Notes: generated by a model from the letters alone, not told the origin. DNA of 64,000 nt from Chlorobiaceae bacterium (GCA_013334755.1 JAAXWX010000002.1:1-64000), one strand, 5' to 3'; positions 10,322-19,626 are shown, counted from the first letter of the stretch. Numbers and translations are program-made.

Positions 10322-11782
10322 ATGAGTAGCGATATTTTACAGCTCACCCCCAGGGAGGTTTGGAGCAATTTTTACCGTCTGACCCAAATTCCACGGCCAT
10401 CAGGGCATGAGGAAAAAATCAGGGAATTCATCGCTGGTTTCGGTAAAAATCTCGGGTTGGAAACCATTGTTGACGACGTGGGCAATGTCATCATTCGCAA
10501 GCCTGCGGTTCCGGGCATGGAAAATCGTAAAGGGGTGATTCTGCAAGGCCATCTCGACATGGTGCCGCAGAAGAACAGCGGCAAGATTCATGATTTTAAA
10601 ACAGACCCGATTGAAACCGTTGTTGATGGTGACTGGGTGCGCGCAAATGGCACGACCCTTGGTGCCGATAATGGTATGGGTGTTGCTGCTGCAATGGCTG
10701 TGCTTGCTTCACGAGAGTTACAGCATGGCCCTCTTGAGGCGCTCTTTACCAGTAATGAGGAGAGCGGTATGACGGGAGCTTTTGGACTGAAACCGGGTCT
10801 GCTCAAGGGTGATATTCTCATGAACCTGGATTCAGAAGATGCCGGTGAACTTTTTATTGGTTGTGCAGGCGGCAGTAACGGGACGATTACTTTAAGATAT
10901 CGTGAACAGATGCTGCCGGGTGATTACAGGGGGTTCATGATCAAGGTAACCGGCCTGAAGGGTGGTCACAGCGGTGTTGATATCCACCTTGGCCGCGGCA
11001 ATGCCAACAAGATCATGAATCGCATTCTCTACGAGGGTTATCAGCGATATGGGTTACTGCTCTCTTCAATTAATGGAGGGAGCCTTCGCAACGCTATTCC
11101 GCGTGAATCATTTGTCCAAGTTGCCATTCCGGTTACCAGGGCGGGGGAGTTCCTCGACACTCTTGCTATCTTGAGTCGCACGATAACAAATGAGATATTG
11201 GCAGTTGAACCGACCCTGCAGATCGAAGCGGTTGCTGCCGAGGTACCTCAAACGGTTATAGAGGAGCGGATTTTTGTAACATTATTGCATGCCATTTATG
11301 GCTGTCCTGATGGTGTGATGCGCATGAGCAACGAGATGGCCGGTCTGGTTGAAACATCCAACAACCTTGCCATGGTAAAATCCGGAAATGGTGTTATTAC
11401 TATTGAAAATCTGCTCAGAAGTTCGGTTGATTCTTCAAGAGCGGATCTTGAAATTATGATTAAAAGCATTTTCGACCTCGCCGGGGCGGAATCGGAATTT
11501 GATGGAGGTTATCCCGGTTGGAAACCGGATCACGCATCTCCGATCCTGAAACTTATGCAGGAGATTTATCAGAGGAAATTTGGAACCATACCGAAAATAA
11601 CAGCTATTCATGCCGGTCTCGAATGCGGGATTTTAGGCGGAACCTACCCAGGGCTCGATATGATCTCTTTTGGTCCCACCATTCGTTTTCCCCACTCTCC
11701 GGATGAAAAAGTGAATATTGAATCTGTCGGGAGATTCTGGGATTTCCTTGTCGAGACACTCAGGCATATTCCTTTGAAATAA
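10322..11782 (+). CDS. pepD: Aminoacyl-histidine dipeptidase (M20 family, PepD)
   Basis: Cytosolic zinc dipeptidase that releases N-terminal residues from Xaa-His and other dipeptides. The 486-residue length fits PepD. Metal-binding and catalytic motifs are in the expected order: LQGHLDMVPQ (His and catalytic Asp), LGADNGMGVAA (bridging Asp), TSNEESGMTGA (catalytic and metal Glu), NLDSEDAGEL (Asp) and IHAGLECG (distal His). An inserted dimerisation domain begins near KGGHSGVDIHLGRGNANK. It is a single-gene unit: 154 bases separate it from the ketosynthase, and a riboswitch leader follows. Confidence 0.9.
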   Translation: MSSDILQLTPREVWSNFYRLTQIPRPSGHEEKIREFIAGFGKNLGLETIVDDVGNVIIRKPAVPGMENRKGVILQGHLDMVPQKNSGKIHDFKTDPIETVVDGDWVRANGTTLGADNGMGVAAAMAVLASRELQHGPLEALFTSNEESGMTGAFGLKPGLLKGDILMNLDSEDAGELFIGCAGGSNGTITLRYREQMLPGDYRGFMIKVTGLKGGHSGVDIHLGRGNANKIMNRILYEGYQRYGLLLSSINGGSLRNAIPRESFVQVAIPVTRAGEFLDTLAILSRTITNEILAVEPTLQIEAVAAEVPQTVIEERIFVTLLHAIYGCPDGVMRMSNEMAGLVETSNNLAMVKSGNGVITIENLLRSSVDSSRADLEIMIKSIFDLAGAESEFDGGYPGWKPDHASPILKLMQEIYQRKFGTIPKITAIHAGLECGILGGTYPGLDMISFGPTIRFPHSPDEKVNIESVGRFWDFLVETLRHIPLK

Positions 11783-11899
11783 ACCGGCAGGGTTCATCAC
11801 TGGCGCTTGTTTTGTGATTTTTTGTTTCAAAATCTTGCAGAATTTTTCTCTTTTATATTGAATCGTTTGGGAAAAATCATTACACTGCAGTCAGTTCTT

Positions 11900-12150
11900 T
11901 TTTTCTGGTGCCGGGCTTGAATGGTCCGGATAATAGGGAATTACGTGAAATTCGTATACTGTGCCCGCAACTGTATGACGGTTTGCTGGCAGGGATGCAG
12001 ACAGCTCTGTTTGTTTTTCCTGTGCAGCAGGATCAAGCCACTTCGTTAACCGATTTTTACCGCCGGAAAAACGGGGGAAGGTTTTTTCCACATTGAATCC
12101 TGCTTGATTGAGCAGGAAGCCGTTCAAAGTCAGGAGACCTGCCGGAATGA
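11900..12150 (+). promoter_or_regulatory. Cobalamin (adenosylcobalamin) riboswitch
   Basis: The leader carries the conserved cobalamin-aptamer blocks in order: GGTGCC near 11907, TAATAGGGAA at about 11931, GTGAAATTC, CCCGCAACTGT, AAGCC, and the B12 box AGTCAGGAGACCTGCC at 12128-12143. Between CCCGCAACTGT and AAGCC the element is unusually long, with extra stems (GCTGGCAGG pairing with CCTGTGCAGC; CCTGCT pairing with AGCAGG). It lies on the plus strand about 250 bases before nrdJ, with no other gene between. I see no clean Rho-independent terminator downstream, so the output mechanism is unclear. Confidence 0.92.
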
Positions 12151-12402
12151 TATTGCCTTATGGCTTCGGGAAAAAAGTCAGGTGATATGCCTTGCATTTA
12201 TTTACAGGAAAATCTGAAAAAAAAGAGAGAAATCGCTCTGAATTTGTCGTGCATAGCCAACTTTTTTGATAAATGTTATATTGAACATTATCGGAAGAAA
12301 TGAAGCTCTGCGGAGTATGCCTGTTGCTGTTTTATGCTGTCAAGTTTTTATTTAATAATAATTTATAGTTTAATCCCCTAATACTGATACTGGAGAATCT
12401 CT

Positions 12403-15400
12403 ATGAAAATTTCCCGTCTGTTCACCAGTCCCGGCGAAAATGTTTACGACAGGTTTGAATACACGACAAGGGCCTCGGTACTTCGCAATCCTGACGGTTC
12501 AAAAGTGTTTGAAATGACCGATATCGAAGTGCCGAAACATTGGTCGCAGGTTGCAGCCGATATTCTGGCCCAGAAATATTTTCGTAAAACCGGTGTTCCC
12601 CAGCGTAATGAACGGGGCGAGATTCTTGTTGACAGCGACGGTCTTCCGGTGACCGGCAGTGAGCATTCGATCAAGGAGGTTGTTCATCGTATGGCGGGCT
12701 GCTGGAGAGCCTGGGGTGAAAATAACCGTTATTTTGATACTCCTGATGATGCCCAGGCCTTTTATGATGAGGTGGCCTTCATGATTCTCAAACAGATGGG
12801 TGCTCCGAATTCGCCGCAATGGTTCAATACCGGGCTTAATTTTGCCTATGGTACGACCGGTCCGGCACAGGGTCATTATCATGTTGATCCCGAAACACAG
12901 AAAGTCAGGGAGTCAGAGGATGCATATAGCAGACCCCAGGCTCATGCCTGTTTTATCCAGTCAGTCAGCGACGATCTGGTCAACGAAGGGGGGATTTTCG
13001 ATCTGGCAATTCGTGAGGCAAGGGTGTTCAAGTTTGGTAGTGGTTCAGGCACCAACTACTCTAATCTCCGTTCTGGTGGGGAGAAGCTGAGTGGCGGCGG
13101 AAGCTCTTCGGGTCTCATGAGTTTTCTGAAAATTTTTGATTCGGCGGCGGGCGCCATAAAATCAGGCGGAACAACACGCCGGGCAGCCAAGATGGTGATC
13201 GTTGATATCGATCATCCTGATGTTGAAAAATTTATTGAGTGGAAAGCGAAAGAAGAGGATAAGGTGGCATCGCTGGTAGCCGGTTCAAGAATCTGTTCCC
13301 GATTCCTTCAGGCCATTGTTGAAGAGGCTCTTCTCAACGGCGTGGACCGTCTGCAGAATCCAAAGCTGCACAAGCTGATACAGAATGCACTCAGCAGGGC
13401 AGTGCCGATGAGCTACATCGTGAGGGTACTCGCTTTGGTTGAACAGGGGTACACCTCGCTTGATTTTGAAGAGTATAACTCCAATTATGAGTCGGAAGCC
13501 TACCAGACTGTCGGTGGTCAGAACTCCAACAATACCGTTCGTGTTACCAACGAGTTCATGAAGGCGGTGGAAAATGACGATATCTGGCAGCTTCGTGAGC
13601 GGACTACCGGCCGGAATGCCAAGGCTGTCAGGGCCCGTGATCTGTGGGAGAAAATCCTTCTCAGCGCATGGAAATGCGCCGATCCCGGTCTTCAGTTCGA
13701 TACCACCATCAATGAGTGGCATACCTGTCCGAAGAGCGGAAGAATCAATGCAAGCAATCCCTGTTCGGAGTATATGTTCCTTGACGATACCGCCTGCAAT
13801 CTTGCCAGCCTCAACCTTATCCATTTTATTGATGAGGCTTCGGGTAAAATAAAGGTGAAGGAACTGCAGCATGCTTCATGCTTGTGGACCATCGTGCTGG
13901 AAATATCAGTCCTGATGGCTCATTTTCCTTCAAAGGATATTGCACGGCTGAGTTACGAGTTCAGAACGCTTGGACTTGGTTTTGCCAATCTCGGTACGGT
14001 TCTGATGGTTCTCGGGATTCCGTATGACTCACCAAAAGCGCTTGCCCTTGCCGGAGCGATCTCTGCCGTGATGACTGGTCAGGCCTATGTGACGTCGGCG
14101 GATATGGCCCATGATCTCGGAGCTTTCAGCGGTTATGCTGTCAATAGTGAGGATATGCTGCGCGTTATCCGTAACCATCGCCGGGCTGCACGGAATATGT
14201 CGGAGGAGGAGTATGAGGGATTGACAGTCAAGCCACGCGGGATTGATTCGGAGTACTGCCCGGGTGAGCTCTTCGAGGCAGCAGGAAAGGTCTGGGATGA
14301 AGCACTGAAGAAGGGTAAAAAGTATGGATTCCGTAATGCACAGGTCAGTGTTATTGCCCCTACCGGTACGATTGGTCTGGTTATGGATTGTGATACCACC
14401 GGAATAGAACCGGAGTTTGCCATTGTTAAATTCAAGAAGCTTGCGGGAGGGGGCTATTTCAAGATTGTCAACCAGTCGGTGCATAAAGCGCTTGAGCGTC
14501 TTGGATATACCAGTGCACAAATCGATGATATCGAGCACTACTGCAAGGGTCACGGCACACTTGCCGGTTCTCCCACTATCAACCGGCAGTGGCTGAAAAG
14601 CCGTGGTTTCACTGACGACAAGATTGAAGTTGTCGAGTCGCAGCTTGAAACCGTCTTTGATATTCGTTTTGCTTTCAACAAGTGGATTCTGGGCGAGGAT
14701 TTCTGTGCAGCGCTTGGCTTTACCGATGATCAGCTCGAAGATCCGGATTTTGACATGCTTCAGGCTCTTGGCGCGACAGCACAAGATGCGGAGCAGGCCA
14801 ATGATTATGTTTGCGGTACCATGACGATCGAGGGCGCTCCCCATCTGAAACTTGAGCATCTGGCGGTGTTTGATTGTGCCAGCACCTGCGGGCGCAAAGG
14901 GCTCCGCTATATCAAGCATATGGCTCATGTCCGGATGATGTCGTCCGTTCAGCCTTTTATTTCAGGTGCGATATCAAAAACAGTCAATATGCCGGGCAGT
15001 GCGACGACCGTCGAAATCGGTGAAGTGTTTCAGGCGGCATGGCTGCAGATGGTCAAGGCCATCACGGTTTACCGCGATGGATCGAAACTTTCCCAGCCCC
15101 TTAATATTTCAAGCTTTCAGGACCTTGATGAGGTTATCATGCTTGGAACGGAAGAGAACCTTGATGAAACCAAGGGACCAAAAGAGGTACAGGAGCGTAT
15201 TGTCGAGCGTGTTTATCACCGCTCCGAGCGCAGGATGCTCCCGAAACGGAGGAAGGGCTATATCCGCGAAGCGTATGTGGGCGGCCACAAGGTCTTTCTG
15301 AGAACAGGGGAGTATGAAGATGGCGCGCTTGGTGAAATCTTTATCGACATGTACAAGGAGGGCGCTTCATTCAAGGGGCTGCTGAACTGTTTTGCCGTGC

Positions 15401-15828
15401 TTGCATCCAAGGCGCTGCAGTATGGCATGCCGCTCGAAGAGCTTGTCGACAGTTTTACCTTTACCCGCTTCGAGCCGGCTGGTGCCGTTCAGGGGCACAA
15501 TGCCATCAAGAATTCCACTTCCATCCTCGATTATGTCTTTCGCTCAATCGGGTACGACTACCTCGGCCGCAAGGATTTTGTGCATGTCAAGGCGGTTGAC
15601 GAAGTGCTGGAGAGCAATGGCGATAACGGCCATACCCAGGTTGTGGAGCCTTCACTCGCCGTTCATCTGGAGGCCGACTCTTCAGTTACCCGAAAAAGCC
15701 AGGTTTACCAGGCAAAGGTTCAGGGCTATACCGGAGAACAGTGTGAAAACTGCGGTTCCATGCGTGTCAAACAGAATGGCACCTGCAAGGTATGCGACGA
15801 TTGCGGTATGACCACGGGCTGTTCGTGA
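12403..15828 (+). CDS. nrdJ: Adenosylcobalamin-dependent (class II) ribonucleotide reductase
   Basis: Reduces ribonucleotides to deoxyribonucleotides using a thiyl radical generated from adenosylcobalamin; oxygen-independent, hence suited to an anaerobe. The 1141-residue protein shows the active-site Cys in QAHACFIQSVSDD (about residue 183), the radical-site loop NPCSEYMFLDDTACNLASL (about 450), ANPGTI-type APTGTIGLVMDCDTTG, and a C-terminal zinc-ribbon-like CENCGSMR...CKVCDDCG ending GCS, which is typical of long NrdJ proteins. A GGAG site precedes the ATG. The long untranslated leader contains the cobalamin riboswitch. No class I or III reductase gene is present in the window. Confidence 0.96.
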   Translation: MKISRLFTSPGENVYDRFEYTTRASVLRNPDGSKVFEMTDIEVPKHWSQVAADILAQKYFRKTGVPQRNERGEILVDSDGLPVTGSEHSIKEVVHRMAGCWRAWGENNRYFDTPDDAQAFYDEVAFMILKQMGAPNSPQWFNTGLNFAYGTTGPAQGHYHVDPETQKVRESEDAYSRPQAHACFIQSVSDDLVNEGGIFDLAIREARVFKFGSGSGTNYSNLRSGGEKLSGGGSSSGLMSFLKIFDSAAGAIKSGGTTRRAAKMVIVDIDHPDVEKFIEWKAKEEDKVASLVAGSRICSRFLQAIVEEALLNGVDRLQNPKLHKLIQNALSRAVPMSYIVRVLALVEQGYTSLDFEEYNSNYESEAYQTVGGQNSNNTVRVTNEFMKAVENDDIWQLRERTTGRNAKAVRARDLWEKILLSAWKCADPGLQFDTTINEWHTCPKSGRINASNPCSEYMFLDDTACNLASLNLIHFIDEASGKIKVKELQHASCLWTIVLEISVLMAHFPSKDIARLSYEFRTLGLGFANLGTVLMVLGIPYDSPKALALAGAISAVMTGQAYVTSADMAHDLGAFSGYAVNSEDMLRVIRNHRRAARNMSEEEYEGLTVKPRGIDSEYCPGELFEAAGKVWDEALKKGKKYGFRNAQVSVIAPTGTIGLVMDCDTTGIEPEFAIVKFKKLAGGGYFKIVNQSVHKALERLGYTSAQIDDIEHYCKGHGTLAGSPTINRQWLKSRGFTDDKIEVVESQLETVFDIRFAFNKWILGEDFCAALGFTDDQLEDPDFDMLQALGATAQDAEQANDYVCGTMTIEGAPHLKLEHLAVFDCASTCGRKGLRYIKHMAHVRMMSSVQPFISGAISKTVNMPGSATTVEIGEVFQAAWLQMVKAITVYRDGSKLSQPLNISSFQDLDEVIMLGTEENLDETKGPKEVQERIVERVYHRSERRMLPKRRKGYIREAYVGGHKVFLRTGEYEDGALGEIFIDMYKEGASFKGLLNCFAVLASKALQYGMPLEELVDSFTFTRFEPAGAVQGHNAIKNSTSILDYVFRSIGYDYLGRKDFVHVKAVDEVLESNGDNGHTQVVEPSLAVHLEADSSVTRKSQVYQAKVQGYTGEQCENCGSMRVKQNGTCKVCDDCGMTTGCS

Positions 15829-15939
15829 AGCCCAATAATATCGCAGGAGATAGTTTATCAAGGGTCTTCGCATCTGATGCGCCAAATTGGTGTTTCAGGT
15901 GCGGAGCACTGCGGCAAAGCTGGCCTGCAAGAGAGCCAT

Positions 15940-16533
15940 TTATCCCTTGTAATAGGATCGAACCCGGAATGAGGCACCCAGTGAAAGTGCCAGAGCCTTA
16001 CAGGCATCAACATCAATTGAGGGCACAAGGACAACGCTTGCAATGACCTCCGGTATTTCTTTAGCTGCCAGACGGATGAAATCACAGACTCCGGTAAAGC
16101 CGGCAGCCCCGAAAGGGGTATGGCACAACTGTATATATGTTTCCGCATCCGATGCATTCAGACTGACCGAAAGACAATCCACTATTCCAGCCAGCTCCGG
16201 TATGATGTTCCGGCCATGTACCAGATTTGCCTGCCCGTCGGTATTGATACGGACACGTGTACCATAATATTTCTTGACGGCTTCAGCCACCAGTTTGACG
16301 AATTCAAGCCTCATCAGTGATTCCCCGTAACCGCAGAAAACAACCTCTTCGAAATCCCTGAATTCTGCAATGGCAGCCATGATCTCTTCAAATGATGGCT
16401 CTCTGTCAAGAAACAGGTCGTTTTCAATAAATGTTCTGCTGTTGAATTTGATGCAGAACGAGCAGTCATTTGAACAGCGGTTTGTAATATTCAGGTAGAG
16501 CGATTTTCTGATACTGTAAGCGATAGTGGGCAT
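15940..16533 (-). CDS. Small radical SAM protein (TatD-linked type)
   Basis: A 197-residue radical S-adenosylmethionine protein. The cluster motif CSNDCSFC (CxxxCxxC) is at residues 19-26, followed by the SAM-contact segment VVFCGYGESLMRLEFV and a strand-like RVRINTDGQANL. The N-terminus IAYSIRKSLYLNITNRC and the short length match the family usually annotated as TatD-family-associated radical SAM protein. No tatD gene is adjacent here; it lies alone, convergent with nrdJ and about 110 bases from it. The substrate is unknown to me. Confidence 0.78.
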   Translation of the reverse strand: MPTIAYSIRKSLYLNITNRCSNDCSFCIKFNSRTFIENDLFLDREPSFEEIMAAIAEFRDFEEVVFCGYGESLMRLEFVKLVAEAVKKYYGTRVRINTDGQANLVHGRNIIPELAGIVDCLSVSLNASDAETYIQLCHTPFGAAGFTGVCDFIRLAAKEIPEVIASVVLVPSIDVDACKALALSLGASFRVRSYYKG

Positions 16534-16833
16534 TATTCAAGGAGTAATTGAAGAAAAACGACAAGGATTTCATCGACAGCCAATTCAAAAACTGCCGACT
16601 TTCACGTGTATGTTCATTGTAGAATCCATTGCAGTGTTGTTGAGATGTTTTGGAGTTGCTGTTTTTCAGTGTCAGTTAATAAGTTACGGTAATATCGCGC
16701 TGAAAACACTTTTCCCCGCCTTGTTCAAAAAATGAAGCAGGTCAAGTTTGGTGCCGTTTTTTGTTTCTGAGTTTCTGAGAGAGTATCTTGGCGAATTATT
16801 GAATGATCATTAAAATTAACGACTGGAGTTGTT
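16534..16833. other. Intergenic stretch without a recognisable intact gene
   Basis: The region between the radical SAM gene (minus) and the antitoxin remnant (plus) has no ORF with a convincing ribosome binding site. Near the right end is an AT-rich stretch with a short palindrome (ATGATCAT, about 16803-16810), which could be the promoter or operator of the former antitoxin gene. Promoters for the radical SAM gene and for hss must lie within 16534-17013, but I cannot place them with confidence. Confidence 0.4.
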
Positions 16834-16947
16834 ATGCAAACCGTTACAGTACCACCGACATTTCAGGTTGTTATGACTCTGCATTTGAAGAGATCCTTGT
16901 ATCTTTTTCCTCGCCAGAAACTAAAGGTTGTTGAATGTCGAAGATGA
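16834..16947 (+). pseudogene. Remnant of an AbrB/MazE-like antitoxin gene
   Basis: An ATG with a GGAG site eight bases upstream opens a 37-codon frame beginning MQTVTVPPTFQVV and containing PRQKLKVVE. This matches the usual SpoVT-AbrB swapped-hairpin antitoxin start (xxVTVSPKFQVVIP...LxxGQKxxV). The frame stops at TGA exactly where the family continues with a short loop and an (I)EL strand, and an in-frame GAG-CTT (EL) follows the stop. The middle IP...R segment is also eroded. No toxin gene follows. I infer a decayed toxin-antitoxin locus; a genuine short peptide is the alternative. It is too short for the ORF track. Confidence 0.5.
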
Positions 16948-17013
16948 TCTGAGCTTCGCTTGGATTGTGACCATATAAGATTCAAAATCTATCTAAAAAT
17001 AAGCTGATAAATC

Positions 17014-18471
17014 GTGATTAAATTTACCAATAAAATACTCATCATTGGATTTGGCTCTGTATCTCAATGCACTGTTCCTATTCTGTTTAAACACATCAAC
17101 GTCGATTATACTCAAGTCACCATTATGGATTTTGAGGATATTCGTGAGAAAGTATCACCGTGGACAGCATTGGGTGTTACCTACATTAACCATCAAATAA
17201 CACCGTATAACATAGCGCAAACCCTTTCGACTTATGTTGCCGAGGGGGACTTGATAATCGATTTGGCGTGGAATATTGATTGTTGTGAAATTCTGCAATG
17301 GTGTCATGATCATGGTGTCCTCTATATTAACACCTCGGTAGAAGTATGGGATCCTTATACAGGGGTTGAGACCAGGCATCCTGTCGAAAGAACGCTCTAC
17401 TGGCGGCATATGAACATCCGCCGCATGACTGCACAGTGGCAAAATAAAGGGGTCACTGCGGTGCTTGAGCATGGAGCTAATCCCGGATTGATATCGCATT
17501 TTACCAAACAGGGGCTGCTTGATATTGCCGACGCAGTCATTGCCCAGAACAAGGTCGGCCCTGCTCAAGCCGAAATTATTAAAGAGTTGGCTGAAAAAAG
17601 AGTCTTTAATGAGCTGGCTATGGAGCTTGGCGTAAAAGTGATTCATTGCTCTGAAAGGGACACACAAATCTCTGACGTTCCAAAACAGGTTGACGAGTTT
17701 GTAAACACCTGGAGTGTTGAGGGATTCCGGGAAGAGGGTATGACAACGGCTGAAATGGGGTGGGGAACCCATGAAAAAGAGCTGCCACAATTTGCCTATA
17801 GCCATACTGATGGGCCAAAAAACCAGATTTGCCTTGCCAAAATGGGTATGAATACCTGGGTCTGCTCCTGGGTGCCTGATTTTGATATACGTGGCATGGT
17901 TGTCCGGCATGGCGAAGCGTTTACGATATCTGACTATCTCACAGTCTATCAGGAGGGGCAAGCCATCTACCGCCCAACGGTGCACTACGCCTATTGTCCG
18001 AGTGATGCCGCTATTACCTCTCTGCATGAACTGCGTGGTTATGATTACAGACTTCAGACCAATTTCAGGATCATGAATGATGAGATCATCAAGGGTGCTG
18101 ATATTCTTGGGGCGCTGCTGATGGGTCATGCCTTTAATTCATGGTGGACAGGCTCCGACTTGAGCATAGAGCAATCAAGAGCACTGGTTCCCCATCAGAA
18201 TGCTACCACAATGCAGGTGGCAATATCTGTTGTCGCAGCCTGTATGTGGATGATCGAAAATCCTGACAGGGGTGTTGTTGTCCCGGATAATATCGATCAT
18301 GAGTATATTCTTGGAATTGCAAAACCCTGGCTTGGTAATTTCATTTCAAAAGCTTCCGATTGGACACCCTTAAAATACAATCCCAACTTTTTTGCAGGGT
18401 TTAATTCACCAGATATTGATGAAACGGATCCATGGCAGTTCAAGAACTTTCTTATTACCGATAATGATTAA
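17014..18471 (+). CDS. hss: Homospermidine synthase
   Basis: Makes sym-homospermidine from two putrescines in an NAD-dependent reaction. The 485-residue protein opens with a Rossmann motif (ILIIGFGSVSQC) and contains NTSVEVWDP, TAVLEHGANPGLISHFTKQGL and WWTGSDLSIEQSR, all characteristic of bacterial homospermidine synthase. The start is a GTG at 17014 without a strong ribosome binding site. The decarboxylase gene follows after 15 bases, giving a complete two-gene route from ornithine. By eye the codon use looks more AT-rich than nrdJ, and the operon sits next to an antitoxin remnant; both are weak hints of acquisition. Confidence 0.9.
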   Translation: MIKFTNKILIIGFGSVSQCTVPILFKHINVDYTQVTIMDFEDIREKVSPWTALGVTYINHQITPYNIAQTLSTYVAEGDLIIDLAWNIDCCEILQWCHDHGVLYINTSVEVWDPYTGVETRHPVERTLYWRHMNIRRMTAQWQNKGVTAVLEHGANPGLISHFTKQGLLDIADAVIAQNKVGPAQAEIIKELAEKRVFNELAMELGVKVIHCSERDTQISDVPKQVDEFVNTWSVEGFREEGMTTAEMGWGTHEKELPQFAYSHTDGPKNQICLAKMGMNTWVCSWVPDFDIRGMVVRHGEAFTISDYLTVYQEGQAIYRPTVHYAYCPSDAAITSLHELRGYDYRLQTNFRIMNDEIIKGADILGALLMGHAFNSWWTGSDLSIEQSRALVPHQNATTMQVAISVVAACMWMIENPDRGVVVPDNIDHEYILGIAKPWLGNFISKASDWTPLKYNPNFFAGFNSPDIDETDPWQFKNFLITDND

Positions 18472-18486
18472 AACAGGATACACTCG

Positions 18487-19626
18487 ATGATAGCTCAAGA
18501 TTTAAAACAATTGGCTTTAGAGCATGGTACACCGTTATTTGTGGTCGATCATGAGGTTTTGCGCGCCAATTATCGTGAGTTCAAGCGGCATCTTCCGAGG
18601 GTTCAAGCCTATTTTGCGGTTAAAGCAAACTCAGCCAAAGAAATAGTTAAAACCTTTTATGACGCTGGTGCCAGCTTTGATGTCGCATCAATGCCAGAGT
18701 TTCTTACGGTCTATGAAAATATTAAAAGCCTGACGCCTGAAGAGCAACAGGATTTTATCTGGGATAAAATCATCTATGCCAATCCGATAAAGCCAATACC
18801 GACGCTAAAGGAGCTGGACCAGTATAAACCACTGGTCACTTTTGATAATGAAGATGAAATAACGAAAATAGCTGCCTATGCACCTAACGCGGGCCTTGTT
18901 TTACGCATAAAAGTCCCTAATACCGGAGCTATGGTAGAGCTCTCTTCCAAATTTGGTGCAGATCCTGGAGAAGCTGTTGATCTGATTGACAAAGCGTTCA
19001 AGAGCGGACTGGTGGTAGAAGGTTTAAGCTTTCATGTAGGCAGTCAGTGCACAAATTTCCAGAATTATATTCAGGCCCTTAATCTGGCTTCCAATATTTT
19101 CAAGGAATCGTGGGAAAGAGGGTATACGCAAGTAAAAATTCTTGATATTGGCGGTGGTTTTCCCGCTCCCTATGACAAAAATGTACGACCTTTTGCCGAG
19201 CTTGCCCTGATGCTCAATTCCGAATTTGACCGTCTCTTTCCACCCGACATTGAAATCATAGCCGAACCCGGAAGATTTTTAGTGGCAACTGCCGCCTGGG
19301 TTGTGATGGAGATTATCGGGACAGCTTATCGCGACGGTAAAAAATGTTATTACGTCAATGACGGTGTCTATCATACGTTTTCAGGGATAATCTTTGATCA
19401 TTGTGAATATCCTTTAAAATCCTTCAAAGAAGGCAATGAGAAAATGTGCGCGGTTTATGGACCAACCTGTGATGCTCTCGACACAATCACTATGGCCAAT
19501 CTCTTGCCTGTAGATCTTTCGATAGGGGATTTGCTCTACAGTGAAAATATTGGAGCCTACAGTCACGCGTCATCAACCTACTTTAATGGGTTCCCGCCTG
19601 CTAAGGTTCTGCATATAAATAAATAG
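18487..19626 (+). CDS. PLP-dependent ornithine/lysine-type decarboxylase (group IV)
   Basis: A 379-residue alanine-racemase-fold decarboxylase. The PLP lysine lies in AYFAVKANS (about residue 47), SFHVGSQC and the phosphate-binding DIGGGFPAP follow, then AEPGRFLVA and the active-site Cys motif GPTCDALD. Length and motifs match the short bacterial ornithine (or ornithine/lysine) decarboxylases. Coupling to hss suggests that it makes putrescine for homospermidine. Carboxynorspermidine decarboxylase is a related alternative, but its partner dehydrogenase is not present. An AGGA site precedes the ATG, and a perfect inverted repeat follows the stop by about 16 bases. Confidence 0.82.
   Translation: MIAQDLKQLALEHGTPLFVVDHEVLRANYREFKRHLPRVQAYFAVKANSAKEIVKTFYDAGASFDVASMPEFLTVYENIKSLTPEEQQDFIWDKIIYANPIKPIPTLKELDQYKPLVTFDNEDEITKIAAYAPNAGLVLRIKVPNTGAMVELSSKFGADPGEAVDLIDKAFKSGLVVEGLSFHVGSQCTNFQNYIQALNLASNIFKESWERGYTQVKILDIGGGFPAPYDKNVRPFAELALMLNSEFDRLFPPDIEIIAEPGRFLVATAAWVVMEIIGTAYRDGKKCYYVNDGVYHTFSGIIFDHCEYPLKSFKEGNEKMCAVYGPTCDALDTITMANLLPVDLSIGDLLYSENIGAYSHASSTYFNGFPPAKVLHINK

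Noticed and set aside
15829-15939. Terminator between nrdJ and the radical SAM gene
   Set aside because: Only a very short palindrome (GCATC-T-GATGC) is present, with no T-run on either side.
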